DNA of 64,000 bases from an uncultured Eubacteriales bacterium (GTDB lineage Bacteria > Bacillota > Clostridia > Oscillospirales > Oscillospiraceae), in the NCBI GenBank assembly GCA_900547745.1, contig URHT01000001.1, positions 69,885 to 133,884 on the forward strand. The letters are read 5' to 3'. The translations under genes were made by a program, and so were the position numbers. A model generated the notes under the pieces. It was given only the letters and a program-made list of their open reading frames with translations, ran no database searches and was not told the DNA's origin. Positions 28,752-36,942 of the stretch are shown here, piece by piece (within the stretch, counting starts at the first letter, position 1; every line of letters begins with the position of its first letter).

Positions 28752-29459
28752 ATGACAACGGAAAGAGAGTATCAGGAGCTGTACGACCGCCTGCTGGATG
28801 AGGTAAGGACGCTGCACCGGAACAACCGGCGGCGCATCCGCAACGGTATGCGGATGCTGCTGGTGGTAACGGTGGGGCTGATGCTGCTGATGTTTCTGGC
28901 CCAGGGCAACAAGGTGTTTACCCTGATGCTGTGGATCTTCTCCATGTTCGCCGTGGCGGCATACCTGATCGCCGTGGAGTATGCGGATTACGAGCTGCAA
29001 AAGAAGCTGGAGCAGGTCACACAGATGGAGCTGGAGAGCATGGGCGCGCTGCTGGAGCTGCCGGAGCTGCCCCGTATGCCGCGGCTGCCCGACCGGCGAT
29101 CTCACGGACGGCGGGAGGAAACGGCGGCGGATATCGTCATCAAGGCGGATCCTGCCGCTGAGGAGGAGCCGCAGGATACACAGACCGAGAAGGCCTATTC
29201 TGTGGAGGATATCCTGGAAGAAATACACGGACAGGAAACCCAAAAGCCCCGGGAGCCGCAGGTGCGGCGGAAGATGCAGGAGCCGCGGGAGCGACAGGGC
29301 GGCGGAGCCGCTGACGGCGCGCAGCTGCTGGAAAGTCTGCTGCGTGACCCGGAGAAGCTGGTCGGCGATCTGGAGCTGCTGACCCGCGCATTGCAGGGAC
29401 TGTCTGACGACCTGCGCCGCAGCGCGGCGCAGCAGAAGGACGGGGAGGCGGACAGATGA
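28752..29459 (+). CDS. Small membrane protein between two YhgE paralogues, unknown function
   Basis: 235 residues, starting at ATG 28752 (GGAGGCGGATGTACC upstream). Two transmembrane helices lie at about residues 34-52 and 57-75, preceded by a basic N-terminal segment. A long charged, Pro/Glu-rich cytosolic tail follows (~90-210), ending in a short amphipathic helix. I recognise no domain. It lies 17 bp after the first YhgE gene and overlaps the second by 4 bp (ATGA), so it is probably a subunit or adaptor of a YhgE pair. Confidence 0.7.
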   Translation: MTTEREYQELYDRLLDEVRTLHRNNRRRIRNGMRMLLVVTVGLMLLMFLAQGNKVFTLMLWIFSMFAVAAYLIAVEYADYELQKKLEQVTQMELESMGALLELPELPRMPRLPDRRSHGRREETAADIVIKADPAAEEEPQDTQTEKAYSVEDILEEIHGQETQKPREPQVRRKMQEPRERQGGGAADGAQLLESLLRDPEKLVGDLELLTRALQGLSDDLRRSAAQQKDGEADR

Positions 29460-31546
29460 GGAATATCTGGAATATCTTCCGCGCCGACTGGAAGCGCCTG
29501 ACCGCCAGTGTGGTGGCCGTTGTGGTGATGCTGGGACTGTGTCTGGTGCCCTGCCTGTATGCGTGGTTCAACATCCTGTCCAACTGGGATCCCTACGGCA
29601 CCGCCTCCACCAGCCGCATCAAGGTGGCCGTGGCCAGCGAGGACGAGGGCTGCGAGGCGCTGGGGCTCCACCTGAACATCGGCGAGCTGGTGCTGCAGGG
29701 ACTGGAGAGCAACGACCAGATGGGCTGGGTCTTTGTGGACGATGCCCAAACGGCGCTGGACGGCGTGAACGCCGGCGACTACTACGCCGCACTGATCGTG
29801 CCGTCGGAGTTTACCGGCGACTTTGTCAGCATTCTGGAGGGCGACCTGCGCCATCCGGAGATCCAGTACTACGAAAACGAGAAGAAGAACGCCATCGCCC
29901 CCAAGATCACCGGCAAGGCCAAGACCGCCGTGCAGGAGCAGATCAACACCACGATCCTGGAAAAGGTGGCGGACGCCCTGACCACCGCCGGCTCCGTGTT
30001 CAAGGCCATGGGCCTTGACGGGCAGGACATTGCCGACGGTCTGCTGGAAAAGCTGTCCAACGCCCGCCGCGACATGGATGAGATGGCGCAGGTGTTTACC
30101 TCACTGCAAAGCGTCATGGACGGAGCCGGCAGTCTGCTGGCCGCCTCCGCCATCACCATCACCGATGCGCAGGGCACGCTGGATGATGCCTCTGCCGCCG
30201 TCGGCAGCACCGTCACCCTCATCGACAGCGGCCTCGATGCGGCGGATGACACCTCAGACGGTCTGCTGGGTGTGCTGGACGCCGCCGATGCCATCCTCGC
30301 CGATCTGGAGCAGCTGCTGCGTGACGCGGACATGACACCGGTGGATGACGCCGTCCATGCCCGGATCGACGCCCTCATCGACCGTGCGCTGGAGAAGCTG
30401 GAGACAGCCCGGTCTATGACGGACGACGAGGTGCTCATCGCCCTGCTGGACGATGCCATCGCGGGGCTGGAGTCCCTGCGCACTGCCGTGGATCAGACCG
30501 GCATCTCGCAGGTGCAGGGCCCGCTGCTGGACATGGTGCTGCAGGTGCGGCAGAGCCTGCGCACCGCCGCCGTCAACACCAACCGGCAGGTCAGCGACTA
30601 CCTCCACGACGCCGGTGCCAGGGCCCAGTCCACCCTCTATTCCGTGCAGCAGCTGCTGGACGCGGCCTCCGGCTCGCTGGGCGGCGTGTCCGGCACCCTC
30701 GCCGCCTACGCTGACGCCGTGGCCGCCGCCCAGCCCACACTGGCCTCCGGCATCACTCTGGCACAGAGCGTCTCCGGCTATCTGGCCGATATGGAGGAGG
30801 ATGTCCGCCGCGTAACGGACAGCGCCGCCTTCCGGCGCTTCATCGAGCTGATGGAGAGCGACTCCGACAGCATGGCGGACTACCTTGCCTCCCCGGTGCA
30901 GATGAATACGGAGATCATCTACGAGATCAAGGACTACGGCGCCGCCATGTCGCCGTACTATGTGATGCTGGCCCTGTTTGTGGGCAGCCTTCTCACGGCG
31001 GTGATGGTCAAGGTGCCCGTCACCCAGCCGGAATTCCTGAACTGCCGGGGCATAGAGCGGTACTTCGGCCGATTCCTCACCTTCTTCTGCATGGCCATGG
31101 CGCAGGCGCTGGTCACGGCCTTCGGCTGCCTGTGGTTCGTGGGCATGGAGACGGCGGAGCCGGCCCTGTTCGTGCTGGCCTGCTGTCTCTGCTCCCTGAA
31201 CTTTGCCGCCATGAACTACGCGCTGGTCTACTCGCTGGACAATGTGGGCCTTGCGGCCTCCGTCATCATCATGGTGCTGCAGGTGGCTGGCTCCGGCGGC
31301 TCCTACCCCATCGATGTGCTGCCTGCGCTGTTCCGGCGCCTGTACCCCTTCATGCCTTTCCACTACGGCATGGACATGCTCCGAGAGACCATCGGCGGCC
31401 TGTACGGCCACACCTATCTCCGCTGCGCCCTGATCCTGCTGGGCATGTGCGTGCTGTTCACGGTGTTCGGCCTGTTGGTCTACTATCCCGCCCGCAGGCT
31501 GAATGCGGCCATTGCCGCCAGCAAGGAGAAGTCAGGCATCATGTAA
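29456..31546 (+). CDS. YhgE/Pip-family membrane protein (second paralogue)
   Basis: 696 residues with the same plan as the first paralogue: N-terminal helix, FNILSNWDPYGTAS signature, DYYAALIVPSEFTGDF segment, long helical extracellular region and about six C-terminal membrane helices. The start ATG overlaps the stop of the small membrane protein gene. The two paralogues align at both ends but differ in the central helical part, suggesting a heteromeric pair. Followed by a strong terminator. Confidence 0.88.
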   Translation: MRNIWNIFRADWKRLTASVVAVVVMLGLCLVPCLYAWFNILSNWDPYGTASTSRIKVAVASEDEGCEALGLHLNIGELVLQGLESNDQMGWVFVDDAQTALDGVNAGDYYAALIVPSEFTGDFVSILEGDLRHPEIQYYENEKKNAIAPKITGKAKTAVQEQINTTILEKVADALTTAGSVFKAMGLDGQDIADGLLEKLSNARRDMDEMAQVFTSLQSVMDGAGSLLAASAITITDAQGTLDDASAAVGSTVTLIDSGLDAADDTSDGLLGVLDAADAILADLEQLLRDADMTPVDDAVHARIDALIDRALEKLETARSMTDDEVLIALLDDAIAGLESLRTAVDQTGISQVQGPLLDMVLQVRQSLRTAAVNTNRQVSDYLHDAGARAQSTLYSVQQLLDAASGSLGGVSGTLAAYADAVAAAQPTLASGITLAQSVSGYLADMEEDVRRVTDSAAFRRFIELMESDSDSMADYLASPVQMNTEIIYEIKDYGAAMSPYYVMLALFVGSLLTAVMVKVPVTQPEFLNCRGIERYFGRFLTFFCMAMAQALVTAFGCLWFVGMETAEPALFVLACCLCSLNFAAMNYALVYSLDNVGLAASVIIMVLQVAGSGGSYPIDVLPALFRRLYPFMPFHYGMDMLRETIGGLYGHTYLRCALILLGMCVLFTVFGLLVYYPARRLNAAIAASKEKSGIM

Positions 31547-31562
31547 GCCCCGCCAACAAAAT

Positions 31563-31593
31563 AAACCGCCGTCCCTTCCGGGACGGCGGTTTC
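31563..31593. terminator. Bidirectional terminator
   Basis: Stem AAACCGCCGTCCC/GGGACGGCGGTTT with a TTCC loop serves the YhgE operon (+) and the HTH gene on the minus strand. Confidence 0.85.
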
Positions 31594-31616
31594 ATGCCTG
31601 TGGGATCGTTCGTAAT

Positions 31617-31937
31617 TTACTTCTCGTCCTTGCACCGGTCATACTCCACCTGCATAACGGAGGAGATGGTGTGCCGGCCGTAGTCGTCCAGCTTGGCGTA
31701 CTGCGTCAGCAGCCGTTCGGTGTCATCTGTCAGATACAGGGCCGCATCGTCGGACATGGCCTTGATGCCCAGGATCTTGCAGATACGCATCACCGTGTCA
31801 AAGGAGGAACCGCCCACGCCGTTGTGCAGTGCGCTGTTGATGGTGGACAGGGGGATGTCCACGGCAAAGGCGAACTGCCGCACACTCCGGTACTGCCGCG
31901 AGATCTCATCGCGGACTACTTTTGTCAGATTATCCAT
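31617..31937 (-). CDS. XRE-type HTH regulator, 106 aa
   Basis: Residues ~15-60 form a lambda-repressor-like helix-turn-helix (RSVRQFAFAVDIPLSTINSAL), followed by a short helical C-terminal part (~65-106) of unknown role. The start ATG at 31937 is preceded by AGGTTCTGAT, a modest ribosome binding site. It has its own near-consensus promoter. No phage or toxin gene is adjacent, and the neighbours point away from it or converge, so the target cannot be read from context. Short single-domain regulators like this often control their own promoter. Confidence 0.8.
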   Translation of the reverse strand: MDNLTKVVRDEISRQYRSVRQFAFAVDIPLSTINSALHNGVGGSSFDTVMRICKILGIKAMSDDAALYLTDDTERLLTQYAKLDDYGRHTISSVMQVEYDRCKDEK

Positions 31938-31982
31938 ATCAGAACCTCACTTCTGTAAAGAATTTCCAGTCAAGACGCTCAC

Positions 31983-32011
31983 AGTATAGCACGAATTTTT
32001 CCGTAAGCCAA
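31983..32011 (-). promoter_or_regulatory. Promoter of the 106-aa HTH gene
   Basis: On the minus strand -35 TTGGCT (32006-32011), 17-bp spacer, -10 TATACT (31983-31988). Confidence 0.8.
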
Positions 32012-32099
32012 TAGGCAAATTGAAAAATTTATAAAAAAGTCACAAGAAAATCGGAAAAGTGTGGCACTTATGCCGAAGTTTTCCGCCGGCAAATGCCCC

Positions 32100-32128
32100 T
32101 TTTATTTTACATCCCACTGTGGTACAAT
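32100..32128 (+). promoter_or_regulatory. Probable promoter of the YihY-trkA unit
   Basis: -10 TACAAT at 32123-32128; -35 TTTTAT at 32100-32105 is weak, with 17-bp spacing. Located in a short AT-rich divergent intergenic region. Confidence 0.5.
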
Positions 32129-32152
32129 ATACCCTCAGAGGAGTTTCTGCCT

Positions 32153-33031
32153 ATGAAAACACCAAAACTCTATACACCGAAGACCGGCGTGGGCCGTCTG
32201 GCGGGCGACATGCTCCGCCGCTACTATGTGCACGATGTGGCACGGGACAGCGCGGCCCTGACGTATTACCTGCTGTTTGCCCTGTTCCCGCTGCTGATCT
32301 TCGTCAGCGCCCTGCTGGGCATTCTGGAGCTGGATATCGACAGCATCACCGCCGTGCTGACGCCGCTGCTGCCGGTGGATGTGGTGGGCGTGGTGCGTTC
32401 CTATCTGACGTACGTCGCCGCCAACCAGAGCCGCCAGCTGCTGTGGTTCAGCCTGATCTTTTCCATCTGGTTCCCCATGCGCTCCACCGGCTGCCTGATG
32501 CACTCGCTGCGCAAGGCGTTCGGCCGCAGCGCGCCGGAGAACATGCTGCTGACCCAGCTGCGCAACCTGCTTTTCACGGTCTGGATGATCCTCGTCATCG
32601 GCCTGACGCTGGTGCTGGTGGTGGTAGGCCGCCGTGCGCTGCACTTCCTGTCCCGCATCGTCCCCCTGTCGGAGACGTTCATCAGCGTCTGGGGCTACCT
32701 GCGCTTCATCATTCTGGGCCTTGTCATGGCCATTTCACTGGGGATATTGTACCAGCTGGCGCTGGGCCAGCGCCGCCCCCTGCGGGAGGTGCTGCCCGGC
32801 GTAGGCAGCTCGCTGGCGGCGTGGCTGCTGCTGAGCATGGCCTTTTCCTATTATGTGGAAAACGTGGCCCAATATGCGCGGCTCTACGGCTCCATCGCCA
32901 CTGTCATCGTGGTGCTGCTGTGGCTGTATATGTCGGGCCAGATCCTGATTTTGGGTGCGGAGCTGTCCGCCGCCCTGACACACCGTAAAAAACACGCCGC
33001 GTCCCTGCCGGACGGGGAGGAGGAAGCATGA
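32153..33031 (+). CDS. YihY/BrkB-family inner membrane protein
   Basis: 292 residues from ATG 32153 (AGAGGAG at 32137-32143); the longer frame upstream lacks a ribosome binding site. About six transmembrane helices. Family signatures are ALTYYLLFALFPLLIF near residue 35 and a YVENVAQYARLYGSIATVI segment near 230. BrkB/YihY proteins are widespread; early links to virulence or RNase BN are not supported for most members and the function remains unclear. It overlaps trkA by 4 bp, which suggests a joint role at the membrane, perhaps in ion homeostasis. Confidence 0.88.
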   Translation: MKTPKLYTPKTGVGRLAGDMLRRYYVHDVARDSAALTYYLLFALFPLLIFVSALLGILELDIDSITAVLTPLLPVDVVGVVRSYLTYVAANQSRQLLWFSLIFSIWFPMRSTGCLMHSLRKAFGRSAPENMLLTQLRNLLFTVWMILVIGLTLVLVVVGRRALHFLSRIVPLSETFISVWGYLRFIILGLVMAISLGILYQLALGQRRPLREVLPGVGSSLAAWLLLSMAFSYYVENVAQYARLYGSIATVIVVLLWLYMSGQILILGAELSAALTHRKKHAASLPDGEEEA

Positions 33032-34386
33032 AGATCATCATCGTAGGCAGCGGCAAGGTGGGCTACGCCATCGCCCGCCAGCTGGCGCAGGAGAAGCACG
33101 ACATCACCATGGTGGACAACGAGATCGCCCACCTGTCCCGTGCGGACAGCACGCTGGATGTCATGTGCGTCCCCGGCAGCGGCGCGTCCATCAGCGTCCT
33201 GATGGACGCCGGAGCCCGCACGGCGGATCTGGTCATCGCCGTCACCGGCGCGGACGACACCAATATGGTCTGCTGCCTGTTGGCCAAGAGTCTGGGCGCC
33301 CGCCACACCGTGGCCCGCGTCCGCAACACCGAGTACCGCCGCGATGCGGAGATCCTCAAGCGGGAGATCGGGCTGGACATGGTCATCAACCCCGATCTGG
33401 CGGCGGCGCAGGAAATCGCCCGCATCCTCAGCTTCCCCGCGGCCATCTCCGTGGAGCCCTTTGCCGGCGGCCGCATCGACATGATCGGTCTGCAGGCGCT
33501 GCCGGAGGATTCCATCGTGGGCCGCAGCCTCAGTGAATCCCACAGCGACCGCAAGGCGGACATCCTGATCTGCGCCGCCCAGCGGGGCGACGAGTGCATC
33601 ATCCCCAACGGCTCCTTCGTGCCGCAGCCCGACGACCGGCTGTACATGGTGGGCACCAAAAGCGAGCTGCAAAAGATGCTCAAGGCCATGGGCCGCCCGC
33701 TCCACCGGGTCAAGACCGTGGCGCTGCTGGGCGGCAGCCGCATCAGCATGTACCTCTCGTGGGAGCTGGCCCACACCAGCACCCACGTCCGCATCGTGGA
33801 GCAGGATCACGAGAAGTGCCTGCTCCTGTCCCAGCACCTGCCGGAGGCCATGATCATCGAGGGCGACGGCACGGACAACGACCTCATTCAGGCGGAGAAC
33901 ATCTTCGGGGCCGACGGCTTTGTGTCCCTCACCGGCCGTGACGAGGAGAACCTGCTGATGGCCATGTCGGCCCGCCGCGCCGGCGTCCGCAAGGTGCTGG
34001 CCAAGATGACCCGCCCCAACTATATGGAGCTGGTGCAGGACACCGGCCTCGGCAGCATCATCAGCCCCAAGGACATCATCGCCAACCAGATCACCCGCTA
34101 CGTCCGTGCGCTGGCCAATTCTCAGGGCATGGCCGTGGAGTCGCTGTATAAGCTGCTGGGCGGGCAGGTGGAAGCGCTGGAGTTTCTGGCTACCGGACCC
34201 TCCGCCCGCCTGCTGCATATCCCGCTGAAGGATCTGACCCTGCGCAGCGGTGTGCTGCTGGCGGCCATCGTCCGTGGCGGGACTACCATCATTCCCGGCG
34301 GTCTGACCACCATCGAGGAGGGCGACCGCGTGCTGGTCATCGCCCACTCTATGGGCCTGCAGGATCTCTCCGACATTCTCGCCTGA
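33028..34386 (+). CDS. trkA: Trk-type potassium uptake regulator TrkA
   Basis: 452 residues with two RCK_N/RCK_C halves. The first Rossmann motif is IIIVGSGKVGYAIA at 3-16, the second begins VALLGGSRISMYL near 231. TrkA binds NAD(H)/ATP on the cytoplasmic side of a TrkH/KtrB-type K+ channel and gates it. No trkH lies in the window, so the pore subunit must be elsewhere. Start ATG 33028 overlaps the upstream stop (ATGA), with GGAGGAGG just before. Confidence 0.92.
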   Translation: MKIIIVGSGKVGYAIARQLAQEKHDITMVDNEIAHLSRADSTLDVMCVPGSGASISVLMDAGARTADLVIAVTGADDTNMVCCLLAKSLGARHTVARVRNTEYRRDAEILKREIGLDMVINPDLAAAQEIARILSFPAAISVEPFAGGRIDMIGLQALPEDSIVGRSLSESHSDRKADILICAAQRGDECIIPNGSFVPQPDDRLYMVGTKSELQKMLKAMGRPLHRVKTVALLGGSRISMYLSWELAHTSTHVRIVEQDHEKCLLLSQHLPEAMIIEGDGTDNDLIQAENIFGADGFVSLTGRDEENLLMAMSARRAGVRKVLAKMTRPNYMELVQDTGLGSIISPKDIIANQITRYVRALANSQGMAVESLYKLLGGQVEALEFLATGPSARLLHIPLKDLTLRSGVLLAAIVRGGTTIIPGGLTTIEEGDRVLVIAHSMGLQDLSDILA

Positions 34387-34451
34387 CCCGCGGAGGCTTG
34401 TCCCCGCGTACACCATGCACCGTACATACCTTGCATAACCGCACCATCCGC

Positions 34452-35080
34452 ACGGCGGGGCCATTGTGCCCCGCCGTTTCCTTTTATATTTGTGGCCGTT
34501 CCGCGCCCCGGCGCTGGTCGGTTTTTTATGCCTCCGGCGGCCCCGTTTCTTCCAACAGCGGAAGAAATGGGGGAAAGAACGCCGCCAAAAACCCATGGTT
34601 TTTGGATTTCCTTCCGCCGCTTGCCGCCGTGCGCGGATTCGTCCGAAATGTTGAACTGACCTGCTCCTCTGCGCGCTGCCGCTTTTGCTCTGAAATGCAG
34701 GGTGCGGTGTTCTACCGCTTTTTGCGATTATCAAATCGCTTAAAAACGGTAGAGCCGGGCACTCCTACATTTTGCACCGCCAGCGGCAGCGGGGATAGAC
34801 GCAGGCCAATGCCACATTTCGGGCAGCTTTTGCCCTGCTCCGCCCGCGTGGGATACCTCCCGCACAGCACGCCGCACGGGGCGCGAGCGGATTTTCAAAC
34901 CGCAGGTTTGAACGGCGTTTTTGCCCACTTTTGCCGCCGAGGGCAAAAGTGGGTCGCGCCGGAGCGCGAAACACTCCTCACAGCCGTTCTTCGGTCACTT
35001 CCTTTCGGCAAAGAAAGTGACCCGTCGGAGACGCCCCCGTACCCGCAGGCGCAAAAAAATCATCGCGCCGCCGGAGGTAA
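34452..35080 (+). repeat. Hairpin-rich noncoding repeat element, copy L
   Basis: No gene is supported in this 0.7-kb gap. It holds a chain of stem-loops: ACGGCGGGG/CCCCGCCGT (34452-34477), a 13-bp stem at 34541-34572 (TTTCTTCC/GGAAGAAA core), CCAAAAACC-CAT-GGTTTTTGG (34585-34605), an imperfect stem at 34712-34752, TTCAAACC-GCA-GGTTTGAA (34894-34912), CCCACTTTTGCC/GGCAAAAGTGGG (34924-34953), and one at 34993-35022. Most of it is repeated in inverted orientation at 40540-41082. Relative to that copy, L carries two extra hairpin modules (near 34700-34760 and 34980-35040) and lacks the 15-bp terminal repeats. Confidence 0.8.
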
Positions 35081-35093
35081 AAGCAGCATCCCC

Positions 35094-35131
35094 ACATAAG
35101 AAAAGACGGCGTGAGCCGTCTTTTCTTATGT
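35094..35131 (-). terminator. Terminator of the aro operon
   Basis: Perfect 17-bp stem ACATAAGAAAAGACGGC/GCCGTCTTTTCTTATGT with a GTGA/TCAC loop, immediately downstream of aroE on the minus strand. Confidence 0.88.
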
Positions 35132-35135
35132 AAAC

Positions 35136-35963
35136 TTATTCCAACCCCAACGGCTCCCGCAGCGCCGCGTACAGCGCCTCCGTGTCCGGCTCCACGCCGG
35201 TGAAGAGCGCGAACGCCCGTACCGCCTGCCGGATCAGCAGGTCGATGCCGCCCACCGTCCGCAGCCCCAGCCCGTCCGCCGCCGCCAGCAGCGTCGTCTG
35301 CCGCGGGTGGTACACCAGATCGTACACCATTGCGCTGCCCGGCGCCGCCCACAAAAACGACAGATCATCGAAGCCCGCGCAGCCGGCCATGCCCAGCGAG
35401 GTGGCGTTGACCACCAGCTCGCTGTCCGCCGCGTACCGCGCCAGATCCCCAAGCCCGCCGGCCACGGCGCACCCGGGGTACCGCGCCGCCAGCGTCTCCG
35501 CCCGGAGGACGCTGCGGTTGCACACGGCGATGCGGGCCGCACCGGCCTGCGTCAGCGCGTGGCACACCGCCGTGGCCGCGCCCCCCGCACCCAGCAGCAG
35601 CACCCGCGCCCCGCGCGGGTCAAAGCCCTGTCCGGCCAGACTGTCCAGAAGCCCGTCGCCGTCGGTGTTGTGCCCCACGGCCCGGCCCGCCCGGATGCAC
35701 ACGGTATTCACCGCACCGCAGGCCGCCGCCGCGCCGTCCACCTCGTCCAGCAGCGGCACGATGGCCTCCTTCAGCGGCATGGTCACGTTGCACCCGGCGC
35801 ACCCGCCGTCCCTGGCCCAGGCCACGAAATCCGCCAGCTCGTCGGGCCGCACCGTCCGCACATCGTAGCGGTACGCCGCCCCGGTCTGCCGGATCATGGC
35901 CCGCTGGATCAGCGGCGACAGGCTGTGTGCCACCGGATCGCCGATCACATACAGCTGCCTCAT
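35136..35963 (-). CDS. aroE: Shikimate dehydrogenase
   Basis: 275 residues. It reduces 3-dehydroshikimate to shikimate with NADPH. The substrate-binding N-terminus is seen as GDPVAHSLSPLIQ (7-19) with the conserved Ser pair, the lysine motif as NVTMPLKE near 58, and the NADP-binding loop as LLGAGGAATAV near 122. Start ATG 35963 overlaps the aroQ stop (ATGA). Last gene of the six-gene aro operon, followed by a 17-bp terminator stem. Confidence 0.95.
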   Translation of the reverse strand: MRQLYVIGDPVAHSLSPLIQRAMIRQTGAAYRYDVRTVRPDELADFVAWARDGGCAGCNVTMPLKEAIVPLLDEVDGAAAACGAVNTVCIRAGRAVGHNTDGDGLLDSLAGQGFDPRGARVLLLGAGGAATAVCHALTQAGAARIAVCNRSVLRAETLAARYPGCAVAGGLGDLARYAADSELVVNATSLGMAGCAGFDDLSFLWAAPGSAMVYDLVYHPRQTTLLAAADGLGLRTVGGIDLLIRQAVRAFALFTGVEPDTEALYAALREPLGLE

Positions 35964-36445
35964 ACGCAGGCCGCGCCGCCGCAGCCCGCGTGGGGTGCCG
36001 CGCTATCGCTCCGGTCAGAGGCGGTGGCCATCAGGTAGTCCATGGCCTCCAGATACCCCGCCAGTCCATGGCCGCAGATGGTCTTGACGCAGGCCGCCGC
36101 CGTGACGGACACCGCCCGGAACGGCTCCCGCGCCGTGATATCGGAGATGTGTACCTCTACCGCCGGTACGTCCGCCGCCCGCAGCGCGTCGTAGATGGCA
36201 TAGCTGTAGTGGGCGTAAGCGCCGGGGTTGATAACGATGCCGCTGTACCCGGCCTGCGCCGCCTGAATGGCATCGATGAGCGTTCCCTCGTGGTTACTCT
36301 GGAACACCTCCACCGCGCAGCCGATGGTATCGGCGTGACGGTATATTTGTTGACATAACATATCATAGCTTTCCCGCCCGTAGATGTCCGGCTCGCGGGA
36401 GCCCAGCAGGTTGAGATTCGGCCCGTTCAGGATCAGCAGTTTCAT
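35960..36445 (-). CDS. aroQ: 3-dehydroquinate dehydratase, type II
   Basis: 161 residues. It converts 3-dehydroquinate to 3-dehydroshikimate by the type II (anti elimination) route. Family marks: ILNGPNLNLLGSREPDIYG at the N-terminus with the catalytic Tyr, FQSNHEGTLID near 48, INPGAYAHYSYAI near 72, and EVHISD near 97. The C-terminal ~15 residues (Cys/Gly-rich) extend past the usual end. Start overlaps the aroK stop by 4 bp. Confidence 0.95.
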   Translation of the reverse strand: MKLLILNGPNLNLLGSREPDIYGRESYDMLCQQIYRHADTIGCAVEVFQSNHEGTLIDAIQAAQAGYSGIVINPGAYAHYSYAIYDALRAADVPAVEVHISDITAREPFRAVSVTAAACVKTICGHGLAGYLEAMDYLMATASDRSDSAAPHAGCGGAACV

Positions 36446-36942
36446 ATGTTTTCCCCTCTCCAGATGTTCTCAATATCCTCGACAGCCTTTTCCAGCAGCG
36501 ACTCCGGGATACGATGGCAGGCGCAGGATGCGTACAGCCCCCGCCGCGCCGCCGCCAGCCGCTCCAGCGCCTGACGCCCCTCCGCCAGCAGGGGGCGTCC
36601 CGTCTGAAAGTCAGTAGACATAATATCTTCAAGCGGCCTGTCCAGCCAGAACACGACGCCGCTGCGGCGCAGCAGCAGACGGTTCTCCTGCCGCAGCACC
36701 GCACCGCCGCCGGTGGCGATGACGCACCGCTCTCGACTGCATAGGTCTTCCAGTATTTTACTTTCCATATCCCGGAAAAACGTCTCGCCGTGCTGGGAAA
36801 ATATGGCAGATACAGACTGCCCCGCCGCTGTCTCCACGGCCTCGTCGCAGTCGTAAAAGGGCATATCCAGCCGCCGGGCCAACGCCCGCCCCACGGAGGT
36901 TTTGCCACTGGCTGGCAGCCCAATGAGGATCAGGTCATGCAT
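36442..36942 (-). CDS. aroK: Shikimate kinase
   Basis: 166 residues, standard length. It phosphorylates shikimate at the 3-OH using ATP. Walker A is GLPASGKTSVG at 8-18, the shikimate-binding DCDE follows near 31, the GGG motif (ATGGGAVL) near 75, and the lid Arg region DFQTGRPLL near 110. It overlaps the end of the chorismate synthase gene by 8 bp and aroQ by 4 bp. Confidence 0.95.
   Translation of the reverse strand: MHDLILIGLPASGKTSVGRALARRLDMPFYDCDEAVETAAGQSVSAIFSQHGETFFRDMESKILEDLCSRERCVIATGGGAVLRQENRLLLRRSGVVFWLDRPLEDIMSTDFQTGRPLLAEGRQALERLAAARRGLYASCACHRIPESLLEKAVEDIENIWRGENI

Noticed and set aside
31617..31937. Prophage or toxin-antitoxin remnant around the HTH gene
   Set aside because: No integrase, phage structural gene, toxin or attachment site adjacent; only a single-domain regulator with its own promoter.
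34398..35099. Open frame of 233 codons across the repeat element
   Set aside because: It covers a series of perfect stem-loops, has Arg/Pro-rich content and no ribosome binding site, and the inverted copy does not keep the frame.
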